Assembly (NCBI GenBank): GCA_016841005.1
Contig: JAEORG010000392.1
Span: 1 to 28,213, forward strand
Direction of reading: 5' to 3'
Origin: Candidatus Thorarchaeota archaeon
GTDB lineage: Archaea > Asgardarchaeota > Thorarchaeia > Thorarchaeales > Thorarchaeaceae
DNA length: 28,213 bases
The number at the start of each line of letters is the position of its first letter. Position 1 is the first letter of the stretch. Positions 5,805 to 14,900 of the stretch are shown here, in pieces. Both the position numbers and the translations under genes were made by a program. The notes beneath the pieces are model-generated. The model searched no databases. It worked only from the letters and a program-made list of their open reading frames with translations, and was not told where the DNA came from.

Positions 5805-8800
5805 ATGGCAGAGGCAACAAAGCCGGTCGTGGTTATCGGCGCAGGAATCGCAGGAATGCGTGCCGCACTCGACCTAGCTGATATGGGTGCTCAGGTGTAC
5901 ATGGTTGAGAGATTACCTTCTATTGGAGGTCATATGTCTCAACTTGACAAGACTTTTCCAACACTGGACTGTTCGATGTGTATACAAGGTCCTTGGATGG
6001 TGGATTGTTCACGACATCCAAATATTGAGATTCTTGCTTACTCAGAGGTCCAAGAGATAAATGGAAAACAAGGTGATTTCACAGTAAAGATTCTCAAGCG
6101 TACAAGAAGAGTTGATGCTGAGAAGTGCACTGGTTGTGGTGATTGTCAACGTGTATGTCCAATTGAAGTCCCGAATGAATATGATCAAGGACTGAAAATG
6201 CGAAAGGCTTCTTACATACCATTTCCGCAGGCTGTTCCAAATATAGCTACAATTGACATTGAGAATTGCATTCAATGTATGATGTGTAAGAATACGTGTA
6301 AGGCTGAGGCTATTGATTTTGATATAGCAGATGAAACCTTCATGATAAATGCTGGATCAATAATACTTGCAACTGGATATGATTTACTTGACCCCTCTTC
6401 AGTTCCTGAATATGGTTATGGACGATTTCCCAACGTGGTAAGTGCTCTTGAGTACGAACGTATGGTGTCGGCAAGTGGTCCCACGGGTGGTGTTGTGATG
6501 CGGCCATCTGATGGCCGTGAACCTCATCGTATAGGATTCATTCAGTGTGTAGGATCAAGAGATGTGAATCACTGCGCTTACTGCTCAAAGATATGCTGTA
6601 CATATGCTACAAAGGAAGCAATAATCACAAAGGAGCACACTCCGGAGGTTCACATTGATATCTTATACAATGACATGCGAGTCTTTGGTAAGGGATTCGA
6701 AGAGTTTCTTGTCAGAGGCGAAACCGAATATGAAATCAATTATGTGAAAGGACTTCCGAGTGAGATATGGGAAGATACCTCAACTGGTGATTTGTTAGTC
6801 CGTCACAGTAATCAGAAGGGGCATGAGATTCTTGAAGATCGATATGATTTAGTGGTACTCTGCCCTGCAATGGTCCCAACAAAACAGAATGATGTTTTCG
6901 AAAAAATAGGAATCAAGACAGATAAGTATGGATTTGTTTCCTCTCAGAATCCCGAACTCATCATGTCAACTACAGGAGTTCCAGGAATTCATCTTTGCGG
7001 TTCTGCACATATGCCCAAAGACATCCCGGATTCAGTTGCACAGGGAAGCGCGGCAGCTGCATTGGCAGCTATGGACATAACTTTTCATAAGGGTGCGGAA
7101 ACAGAAGCCCTGACCGAGAAAGATCTTGAACTGATTGCTGCAGAGCCAAGGATTGGTGTATTCATTTGCTCCTGCGGAATTAATATTGCTGGTACGGTTG
7201 ATGTTGGGGAAGTCACCAGCTATGCAGGCACATTACCTAATGTTGTGTATTCCGAGAATCTTCTCTATTCATGTTCATCAGATGCTCAAGATGTCATCAA
7301 AGAGGCGATAAAAGAACACGACCTAAATCGTGTTGTCGTTGCATCTTGCACACCACGAACGCACGAGCCTCTCTTCAGAGCAACAATCGAAGAAGCTGGT
7401 CTGAACAAGTATCTCTTCGAACTTGCTAATATCCGAGAACACTGCTCTTGGGTCCATCAGGCTGAAAAGGATGAAGCCACTGCAAAAGCAATGGACCTTG
7501 TTCGGATGTCCGTCGCGAGAGCTAAACTGCTTGAAGCACAAGAAGAAGCAGTGACTCAAGTAGAACCCGTTGCTGTAGTTGTAGGTGCAGGTGTCGCAGG
7601 AATGGCTGCAGCAGATACTATTGCTAGCAAAGGATTCAAGGTCATTCTTGTAGAACGCCAAGACAAGGTTGGCGGATGGTTGAATGAACTCAAGACCGTG
7701 AACTTTGATCATCGTCCTTCAGCAGAAATTGTTACGGAATATGCCAGTCGTGTTGAGAAGAATTCAAACGTCGAACTACGATTGAAATCAGAAATCATCG
7801 AAGCAAAGGGGTCCATCGGAGATTTTGATGTAGTAATTAAGACCGGAAAAGAAATAGAATCAGTCAAAGTAGGTGTTGTCGTCATCGCTACTGGAGCTGA
7901 GGCACTAGATGAGAAAGGGCTCTATGGACTACATCAAGTGCCTGAAGTCATGACAATTTCAGAACTCAACGAAAGAGTCTATTCTGGTGAAGGCATCAAA
8001 GATGGTGAAACCTTTGGGGTGATTCATTGTGCTGGATCTCGTGAAGACGAGTCACTGGAGGGTTCACGAACTTGGTGTTCTGGAATATGCTGTCAGGTTG
8101 CACTTGAACATTCACTTGAACTCTTAGAGAAATACCCCAACTCGAGAGTCTTTCACTTGTATAGAGACCTCAGAGTATTTTACGATGCTGAGGATAAGTA
8201 CCGAGAGGCACGAAAGAAGGGCGTAGTTTTCATTCGTTTTGATAAGGACTTTCCACCAGAAGTGAAGAAAGGTAAAGACAAAGCCATCACAATTACTGTG
8301 AAAGACCAAATCCTTGGAGCTGATTTGAAGATTGATGTGGACCACACTGTATTAGCAACTGCAATGGTCCCTAGAGAGAATAAAGCATTGTCCGAGTTAT
8401 TCAAGGTACCATTGAATCTCTCAGGTTTCTTCATGGAAGCTCACCCCAAGCTTAGACCTGTTGATTTTCAAACTGATGGTGTTTACGTTGCAGGAGCTGC
8501 TACGGCACCAAAGAGCATAATGGAGTCAATTGCTCAGGGCCAAGCAGCAGCCTCCAGGGCATTAGTTCCACTCATCAGAGGTATTCGAAAAGCTGAGGCA
8601 ATAGTTTCTGTGGTGGACCCAGAGATATGCGTAGGTTGTGGAACCTGCGAGATCAATTGTGCATACAATGCCATCGAGGTCGTGCCTGGTGATGGTGGTC
8701 ATGATTATGCAGTATCCAATCCTGTTCTCTGCCAAGGCTGTGGAAAGTGTGCGGCAGGATGTCCCTCTGGTGCCATCACCATGAAGCACTTCTCCGACGA

Positions 8801-9257
8801 TCAAATTATATCTCAGATACGAGCCGGGCTACAGGATATGCCTGCTAACCAGCCTAGGATTCTCACGATTATGTGCAACTGGTGTACATATGCCGGAGCT
8901 GACTCTGCTGGAGTTGCACGTCTCCAACAACCCACTACAGTCCGCGATATTCGTGTGATGTGCACAGGCAGAGTTAGTGTTACCCACATTCTCGAAGCAT
9001 TCCGCTTAGGAGCTGATATGGTGTGGGTTTCAGGTTGTCACTTTGGCGACTGTCACTATGTTGATGGAAATGTATCATTTGAACGTAGATTCGCTATTGC
9101 AAAGAAGATTGTTGAGAAGGCTGGACTAGAGTCCGATCGACTTCAATTTACACAGATTAGTGCAAGTGAAGGTCCTATCTGGGCGGAAACTGTGAAGCAG
9201 TTCACAAAGCTTGCAGAAAAACTCGGGCCAAGCCCACTACGTTCACGGGGGCGATAA
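5805..9257 (+). CDS. hdrA: Double HdrA fused to MvhD (heterodisulfide reductase, subunit A)
   Basis: A 1150-aa flavin/iron-sulfur protein that should carry the electron-bifurcating FAD of a heterodisulfide reductase complex. Segment 1 (about 1-445) is HdrA without its usual N-terminal domain: FAD motif GAGIAG (12-17), LDCSMC (C56/C59), ferredoxin clusters C108/C111/C114/C118 and C155/C158/C161/C165, and the HdrA-specific C248 with C260/C264/C265. Segment 2 (about 448-935) starts with the HdrA N-terminal domain (RIGVFICSCGINI), then a second FAD motif GAGVAG (594-599) and C742/C758/C762/C763, but has no inserted ferredoxin. Two more clusters follow (C942-C952, C976-C986), then an MvhD/FlpD domain (about 1017-1100; C1024, C1027, C1053, C1078, C1083). 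Methanogen HdrA is about 650 aa. MvhD fusion implies electron input from a hydrogenase or dehydrogenase encoded elsewhere. hdrC begins 3 nt downstream. Confidence 0.93.
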   Translation: MAEATKPVVVIGAGIAGMRAALDLADMGAQVYMVERLPSIGGHMSQLDKTFPTLDCSMCIQGPWMVDCSRHPNIEILAYSEVQEINGKQGDFTVKILKRTRRVDAEKCTGCGDCQRVCPIEVPNEYDQGLKMRKASYIPFPQAVPNIATIDIENCIQCMMCKNTCKAEAIDFDIADETFMINAGSIILATGYDLLDPSSVPEYGYGRFPNVVSALEYERMVSASGPTGGVVMRPSDGREPHRIGFIQCVGSRDVNHCAYCSKICCTYATKEAIITKEHTPEVHIDILYNDMRVFGKGFEEFLVRGETEYEINYVKGLPSEIWEDTSTGDLLVRHSNQKGHEILEDRYDLVVLCPAMVPTKQNDVFEKIGIKTDKYGFVSSQNPELIMSTTGVPGIHLCGSAHMPKDIPDSVAQGSAAAALAAMDITFHKGAETEALTEKDLELIAAEPRIGVFICSCGINIAGTVDVGEVTSYAGTLPNVVYSENLLYSCSSDAQDVIKEAIKEHDLNRVVVASCTPRTHEPLFRATIEEAGLNKYLFELANIREHCSWVHQAEKDEATAKAMDLVRMSVARAKLLEAQEEAVTQVEPVAVVVGAGVAGMAAADTIASKGFKVILVERQDKVGGWLNELKTVNFDHRPSAEIVTEYASRVEKNSNVELRLKSEIIEAKGSIGDFDVVIKTGKEIESVKVGVVVIATGAEALDEKGLYGLHQVPEVMTISELNERVYSGEGIKDGETFGVIHCAGSREDESLEGSRTWCSGICCQVALEHSLELLEKYPNSRVFHLYRDLRVFYDAEDKYREARKKGVVFIRFDKDFPPEVKKGKDKAITITVKDQILGADLKIDVDHTVLATAMVPRENKALSELFKVPLNLSGFFMEAHPKLRPVDFQTDGVYVAGAATAPKSIMESIAQGQAAASRALVPLIRGIRKAEAIVSVVDPEICVGCGTCEINCAYNAIEVVPGDGGHDYAVSNPVLCQGCGKCAAGCPSGAITMKHFSDDQIISQIRAGLQDMPANQPRILTIMCNWCTYAGADSAGVARLQQPTTVRDIRVMCTGRVSVTHILEAFRLGADMVWVSGCHFGDCHYVDGNVSFERRFAIAKKIVEKAGLESDRLQFTQISASEGPIWAETVKQFTKLAEKLGPSPLRSRGR

Positions 9258-9260
9258 GAA

Positions 9261-9779
9261 ATGGCAGATACTTGGGGCGGTTTCAAATCTTTTGATGGAA
9301 AGAAGTTTGATACCTTTGATGCTGAGTTCACAAAAGAGACCTCTGAACTTATTGGTGGTCAAGACCTTACTACATGTTTCCAATGTGCGAAGTGTAGTGC
9401 AGGTTGTCCGGTAAGTGATAAGGTAAACATACAGATTCACGAAGTAATGAGAATGCTCCTCTTTGGTGTGAAGGAAGTCTTAGACACCGATATGGTCTGG
9501 CTTTGTACTACGTGCTACCAATGTCAGGAGAGATGTCCTCAGAGTATTGAAATCACTGACATTCTCTTCGGTCTGAAGAATATGGCATTCGCTAAAGGAA
9601 AGAGCCCTCCTGGCTATGTTTCAGCAAGAGAAGGTCTCTACACAACTGGTCGACTCTATCCTCCAACAGAATGGGAACGAGAGGATTTAGAACTCGATGA
9701 TGTACCCGAATTCAATGTTGAGGATACAAAGAAGGTGTTCGCGAAGACTAAGCTCATGAAATTGAGGGAGGATGATTAG
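9261..9779 (+). CDS. hdrC: Heterodisulfide reductase subunit C (HdrC)
   Basis: A 172-aa cytoplasmic iron-sulfur protein with two complete cubane-cluster motifs: CFQCAKCSAGCP (C39, C42, C45, C49) and CTTCYQCQERCP (C82, C85, C88, C92). Between them lies the HdrC-typical NIQIHEVMRMLLFGVKEVL. It passes electrons from the FAD of HdrA to the catalytic HdrB. The last 40 residues are acidic and family-variable. The gene begins 3 nt after the double-HdrA gene and ends directly against hdrB, so the three are translated from one transcript and probably in fixed ratio. There is no membrane segment, so this is a soluble HdrABC type and not HdrDE. Confidence 0.93.
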   Translation: MADTWGGFKSFDGKKFDTFDAEFTKETSELIGGQDLTTCFQCAKCSAGCPVSDKVNIQIHEVMRMLLFGVKEVLDTDMVWLCTTCYQCQERCPQSIEITDILFGLKNMAFAKGKSPPGYVSAREGLYTTGRLYPPTEWEREDLELDDVPEFNVEDTKKVFAKTKLMKLREDD

Positions 9780-10655
9780 ATGACTCAATCATACGAAGTT
9801 TTTCTTGGATGCGCCATACCCAATCGATTCAACAATTACGAGGCATCAATGCGGCTTGTGTCAAAGGAACTTGGCATTAAGCTAATTGACTTTGATGGAG
9901 CTTCCTGTTGTGGAACTGTTGTCCTCAAGTCAATAGATGAAAACAGTTGGTTGGCATTATCAGGAAGGAACATCGCACTTGCAGAGAGTCGTGGGCATGA
10001 TATTGTCACTCCCTGTAATGGTTGCTTTGGGTCTCTAAAAGATACGGACCATTTACTCCACGATAGTGAGAAACACAGGGCTGAGGTTAACAAAGCTTTA
10101 GCATCGGTAGGATTAGAGTATAAAGGCAAGTCCAAGGTCCGACATTTTGTTGAGGTCCTCTACGACATGAAGGATGAGATAAAGGAGAAAATCGTGAACC
10201 CTCTCAATGGACTGAAGATTGCGTTTCATCCCGGTTGCCATCTACTAAGACCTTCCAATGTTGCTGGGTTTGACGACCCCGAATTACCAAGAAAGGTTGA
10301 TGAGTTGTTGGAGATGACAGGGGCCCAGAGCATTCCATGGAACTACAAACTTAGATGTTGTGGCTCACCTCTTCTCATATCAAGTGAAGAGGTTGCGACT
10401 AAGATTATTTCAGAAAAGAATCAGTCAGCACGAGATGCTGGTGCAAACTGTATTGTGACCAATTGCCCAGCTTGTCACACACAATTTGATGTCCAAGCAC
10501 TTGGCCTGAAAGATGAGGAAGGAAAGTCACTCGAACTTCCAGCTCTCTTTGTAACGCAAGTACTAGGAGCTGCAATGGATTTGGACCGAGAGATGCTTGG
10601 ATTTGAACTAAACCGGGTGTCCCTGGATCCAATCTCCGAAATACTTGGACTCTAG
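9780..10655 (+). CDS. hdrB: Heterodisulfide reductase subunit B (HdrB)
   Basis: A 291-aa protein with both CCG domains intact. Domain 1 has C11, C43-C44 (SCCGT) and C79xxC82 (PCNGC). Domain 2 has C153 (PGCHLLRPSN), C193-C194 (RCCGSP) and C229xxC232 (NCPACH). In characterised HdrB these cysteines hold two non-cubane [4Fe-4S] clusters that cleave the CoM-S-S-CoB disulfide. In a non-methanogen the real disulfide substrate would differ and is unknown. The gene starts on the base after the hdrC stop codon, closing the hdrA-hdrC-hdrB operon. All cluster ligands are present, so an active enzyme is expected. Confidence 0.93.
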   Translation: MTQSYEVFLGCAIPNRFNNYEASMRLVSKELGIKLIDFDGASCCGTVVLKSIDENSWLALSGRNIALAESRGHDIVTPCNGCFGSLKDTDHLLHDSEKHRAEVNKALASVGLEYKGKSKVRHFVEVLYDMKDEIKEKIVNPLNGLKIAFHPGCHLLRPSNVAGFDDPELPRKVDELLEMTGAQSIPWNYKLRCCGSPLLISSEEVATKIISEKNQSARDAGANCIVTNCPACHTQFDVQALGLKDEEGKSLELPALFVTQVLGAAMDLDREMLGFELNRVSLDPISEILGL

Positions 10656-10694
10656 GCTCATGTTGCCCAAGCCGCTGGGTTCGGTGAATCGGTC

Positions 10695-11024
10695 CTATAC
10701 ATTAGTGTAGCGTGACTGTATCATGAGTGAGGCTGAATCTATGCTGTAGCAGGGATGCTGTACATCACGCACACCAACCTCCCAGCGGCCTAGGTCTTTT
10801 GTTCCTATGTCGAATGTTGCGACTCCGTTCTGATCTGTATAACCTGTCTTAGAGTAAGAATACCCCACGCGTTGTTTAAACTGGACTTGCACTCGTGCAT
10901 TTTCCACTGGATCATTGTTTAGATCTGCGACTTGTACCAAGGTCAAGATCTTGATCCCCCTCTGGTAGTAACTCTTGACAAAATCAATTGCCGTGACAGA
11001 CATTAATGCCAGATCAGAATCCAT
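10695..11024 (-). CDS. Small beta-sandwich-like hypothetical protein (109 aa)
   Basis: The reading frame is open from ATG 11096 (133 aa), but the first 24 codons run through A/T-rich promoter-like DNA. ATG at 11024 is preferred: a minus-strand TATA-like AATTTATATTTG lies about 36 bp upstream. The C-terminal part has a beta-rich pattern of the carboxypeptidase-regulatory or Ig-like kind: ILTLVQVADLNNDPVENARV, TGYTDQNGVATFDI, then GRWEVGVRDVQHP. Such folds are usually extracellular, yet no signal peptide or membrane helix is present. It converges with hdrB and diverges from the gene at 11111. The function is not known. Confidence 0.6.
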   Translation of the reverse strand: MDSDLALMSVTAIDFVKSYYQRGIKILTLVQVADLNNDPVENARVQVQFKQRVGYSYSKTGYTDQNGVATFDIGTKDLGRWEVGVRDVQHPCYSIDSASLMIQSRYTNV

Positions 11025-11053
11025 TGGAGTCACTACCCGTTCTTGTGTATGGT

Positions 11054-11084
11054 ACAAATATAAATTAGCCACAAACTTATTTAA
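11054..11084. promoter_or_regulatory. Shared A/T-rich divergent promoter
   Basis: This short region serves two diverging genes. On the plus strand CTTATTTAAT (11075-11084) lies about 30 bp before the ATG at 11111, suiting leaderless or short-leader transcription. On the minus strand AATTTATATTTG (11054-11065) lies about 36 bp before the ATG at 11024. The two elements are interleaved, so the genes may compete for the transcription machinery. Confidence 0.35.
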
Positions 11085-11110
11085 TGTTTGTCCCATACAA
11101 ACTTAATGAG

Positions 11111-11353
11111 ATGCAAGCCATTAGAAGACGAGTAGAGCTAGTCGTACAGGACCGTGACATCATAGCAGGTAAAGTAGATCCAGCTCGGATAGTAGATAGA
11201 AGGGTGTTTCTTGAGATATCAAAAGAGAATCATGAATACGTTATGAAGAAAGCACTTGCCGCACTGAATATTATGTCTAAGTCAGGTTGGAAACTAGTGA
11301 GTTATCAATCTACATCAAATGAAATGGGATTTGTACTTGAGAGGGCATCTTGA
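11111..11353 (+). CDS. Small hypothetical protein, DUF4177-like C-terminus (80 aa)
   Basis: An open frame begins at ATG 11084, but the ATG at 11111 (MQAIRRRVELVV) fits better: the first nine codons overlap the promoter region. The product is 80 aa, mixed alpha/beta. Its end, IMSKSGWKLVSYQSTSNEMGFVLER, recalls the GWELV...R close of the small DUF4177 family, a weak resemblance noted by eye. It stands between the two hdr blocks, diverging from the beta-sandwich protein and converging with the DUF2096-like gene, whose stop lies 5 nt away. No catalytic motif is visible. Confidence 0.55.
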   Translation: MQAIRRRVELVVQDRDIIAGKVDPARIVDRRVFLEISKENHEYVMKKALAALNIMSKSGWKLVSYQSTSNEMGFVLERAS

Positions 11354-11358
11354 AGTTT

Positions 11359-11928
11359 TCATTTCTTTATCTTGCTCTCTCCATAGAAGAGCTCACCGAG
11401 GCGCTTCATTGTATCACGAACACATTCTTTATCGCCACTTACTTGTAGATGCCTGTCACCATCGAGTTGGATTAGGACTCCACATTCCTCAGCGATTTCG
11501 CTGATCACTTCAACAGGAATCTCATCAGGCAGCTTGATTCTAAAGAAACCAACGTCCTTCTCTCTTGGAAGATCTGATATGTGAACTGGCTCATCTTCAA
11601 TCTGGGGAACAATGGCTCCGTCAAGAGCATCTTGAAATCTCTGTTGCCATTCCTTTCTCTTATCGACTCCCTGCTTCTCCTCAATCCAAATCATCATGGT
11701 TTCTCGTAATCGCAATATCTTGAGTTCCATCTCTTCTCTTAGTCTTCTATCTGCATCCTCTTGAACTCCTATGTCCTCCTCAAAAGATCGCAAATATTCC
11801 AGAGTCATCTTGGAGTTCCTAAGGTCTGCAAATGTAAGGTCTGGTATGAAGGCGCCTGTAGCTTGAAGTTCTCCGAGAAGGTCGTTGAGAACCATCCAGC
11901 CTGCATAGAGGCCATTAAGTGATACCAC
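11359..11928 (-). CDS. DUF2096-like archaeal protein
   Basis: A 189-aa protein with an N-terminal helical part (GWMVLNDLLGELQATG, IPDLTFADLRNSKMTLEYL), a charged coiled-coil-like middle rich in Glu and Arg (about residues 45-100), and a C-terminal alpha/beta part. That part has a KH-like rhythm (IPVEVISEIAEECGVLIQLD, HLQVSGDKECVRDTM). The layout resembles the archaeal DUF2096 family, from memory and without a search. It starts 6 nt after the second double-HdrA gene, so the two are co-transcribed and probably translationally linked. No cofactor motif or membrane helix is seen. It could be an assembly or accessory factor for the HdrA protein, but that rests only on position. Confidence 0.65.
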   Translation of the reverse strand: MVSLNGLYAGWMVLNDLLGELQATGAFIPDLTFADLRNSKMTLEYLRSFEEDIGVQEDADRRLREEMELKILRLRETMMIWIEEKQGVDKRKEWQQRFQDALDGAIVPQIEDEPVHISDLPREKDVGFFRIKLPDEIPVEVISEIAEECGVLIQLDGDRHLQVSGDKECVRDTMKRLGELFYGESKIKK

Positions 11929-11934
11929 AGAAAC

Positions 11935-14900
11935 TCACTCCTTAAGCATCTCTTCAATCTGCTCAAGGTAACTTTTCTCACGCCACCAGCGAAGGTCACG
12001 AGCACCGGTCGGACAGATTGCAGAACATGCACCACATCCTTCACACTTCATCTCATCTGTGACGCTTTTCTTGACACCTGGTGAAACCTCAAGCATTGAT
12101 ACAGCATCATATGGGCAAATATCTGAATAGTGACAGAGTTCACACCCTACACAAAGATCATCATCAACTTCTGCGGTCAATAATTCAATTTCAACTGTTC
12201 CCAAGTTCAGGGGCGCTGTTGCCTCACTTGCAGCGCCTCGTGCTTGATTGACAGAATCTTGGACATTCTTCGCATAGGTTACTCCCAAGAAAACACCAGG
12301 CACGGTTGTTTCAACTGGTCTATATTTCATATGCATTTCAGCGAGGAACCCATCTTGTCCTCGATTGATACCGATTGCCTTGGCAAATTCATCAACATCT
12401 TTGGGAGCCTCTAGTCCTAATGCAAGAACGATCATATCTGAGCGAATTCTGAAGGTTTCCTGTGAAAGAGTGTCATAAATGGTGACAATTGCTTCGTCTG
12501 AATCAGGAGCCTTTTCGACAGTGATTGGATTCTCCCTAACCCAGCGAAGATATGAAATCCCTCTTTGACGATTATCACGCCATAACTCTTCCATACCGTT
12601 AGCGTAGGGTCGAATGTGTTCCTTGAATGCAGAGAATATCTTGACATCAGGGAACATTTCTTTTAGTTCATGCTGCATCGTTATAATTGCGGAACAGCAT
12701 ACTCGTGAGCAGTATCTGTTACCCTCACCAGGATTCTGTCTTGAACCAACACAGTGAATGAAGACTGGATTCTTTGGTGGCTTCTTTATCTCTCCAGCAC
12801 GCAGTGTTCGCTCAAGTTCCAGAGTGGTTATTACAGCTGGTACTGAACCAAAACCATACTCATCCTCTTTGGGCTCGTAAGTTTCTGTCCCAATTGTGAC
12901 TACCATAGTTCCGATTCTATGAACATCTTCTTCATTTGTTTCGACATTTCGAATGGTGATGTCATAGTTGCCGTACGACCCATCTCGCTTCACAGGGATA
13001 GAATTGAAAATGACTTCTATTAGCTTGTTCTTCTCAACACGACTTATTAAGTCGGTAACGATGTCTTTTGCGCTCTCCATTTTCGGAAAGAGTTGGTGGA
13101 GATCATTCAACCTGCCTCCAAGTCTATCTGTCTTTTCAACGAGAATAACATTGAACCCTTTCTGAGCAATGTCTAATGCAGCAGTCATACCAGAAACGCC
13201 GCCACCTACCACCATAGTCTTCCTAGTAACCTCAACTTCTTTGATTGGAACGACTTCGTTATTGATTACCTTAGCAACCCCACTGCGGATCATATCTTGA
13301 GCTTTCTCTTGTCGTTCCTCCTTAGTGGCTTTTGCATTGACAAGAGCAAGATGTTCTCGTAGTCCAACAGGGCCAACAAGATAATACGGAGAGAGGCCTG
13401 CGGCTATCAAAGCGCGTCGAAATGTTTCCTGATGTTGGAGCGGGGAGCATGATCCAACCACAACACGATTGAGTTTATGCTCCTTGATGGCGTTAATGAT
13501 GAGTTCCTGACCTGGGTCTGAACACATGAAAAGGTAGTCTGTTGCATAAGCCACATGTGGTAAACTCTTTGCCCACTCCGCAAGTCCAGGTGAGCTAATC
13601 TCATTTCCTATGATACCTCCACAGTGGCACACGAACACACCAACTCTCGGTTCATCACCCAATTCTGCTGGCGGTATCTCCGGTTCCTCTGCAGGTATTG
13701 GTATTGGTAAGTGTGAATGCGCAGCAAGGGCTGCACCCTTTCCCTCATTAACGGTGTCTGTCCCATCTTTGGGACCATGTGCGCAACCTGCTACGTAAAT
13801 TCCTGCTCTGGTAGTTTCAAGGCCGTGAGCATTGGCATGTTTCTCTTTCACCCACCCTTCTTCACTGAGCTCTATCTTGAGAGTCTTCGCTAAATCCTCT
13901 ACTCCTGGACTAGGTCTAAAGCTTGCATTAAGAACCACCATGGAAATGTCAGGAATCTCGAAAATCTCACCAGTTTCTGTATTCTCCATTTTGATATTCA
14001 AATCGTGAGTATCGGGGTCTTCAGAGATTTCAGAGACACGACCTCTAATGAAGTCAATACCCTGATTGTGTTGACTGTCCCAAAGGAATTCTTCCAAAGC
14101 CTTGCCAGCTGTTCGCATATCCATATATGTGTAGATAATTTCACAGTGATCTTTGGGGTAGTGCATCCGTGTGACTTGTGCTAGTTTAAGACCAAATGAA
14201 CAACAAACTCGATTACAATGCGAACTGTGTCCGGATATGTTCTCTCGGACATATCTACTGCCCACACAGTTGATGAACACTATCTTTTCTGGTTCTCTAC
14301 CATCAGACGGTCTTACCATATGAGAATCAGTGGGTCCTGTTGGGTGCGACTGTCTATCGTACTCAAAGGAAGTGACGACATTCGGAAATACACCATAGCC
14401 ATACTCTGAATAGTCATTAGGTTTGTATTCCTGAAAACCAGTGGCAACAATGATTGAACCAACATTCAGTTCAGTTTCTTTGTCTTCATCATCATACATG
14501 ATACAGTCCTGAGGGCACACTCCTGCGCATGTTCCACAACCAATACATGCCTCTCTGTCAATAGTAGCAATCAGTGGTACCTGCTGGGGGAAGTTCATGT
14601 AGATTGCTTTGCGCAGTGACAGGCCTTGGTCATATTCATTCGGGACCTCAACAGGACAGGAACGGATACAGAGCTGACAGCCCGTACACTTGTCCTCATT
14701 GACATATCTGGCCTTCTTTCGGACGGTGACAGTGAAATCACCTGATCGTCCCTCCACCTTGACAACTTCAGATAGAGGATGTATTGTGATGTTTGGATGC
14801 TTACCAACGTACGATGTGAGTGGAGTCATTACGCAGGCTGAACATTCGAGCATGGGAAAGATCTTGTATACCGCAACATAGTTACCACCAATATTCACAC

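Noticed and set aside
7323..7712. 129-codon minus-strand frame inside the double-HdrA gene
   Set aside because: It is a shadow of a strongly conserved coding frame; Cys/Ser/Phe-rich composition is typical of antisense frames.
10585..10600. tRNA T-arm-like string on the minus strand within hdrB
   Set aside because: It lies inside a conserved coding sequence and no cloverleaf can be built.
10656..10694. CCCA/TGGG hairpin as terminator of the hdr operon
   Set aside because: The stem is only 4 bp and no T-tract follows on either strand.
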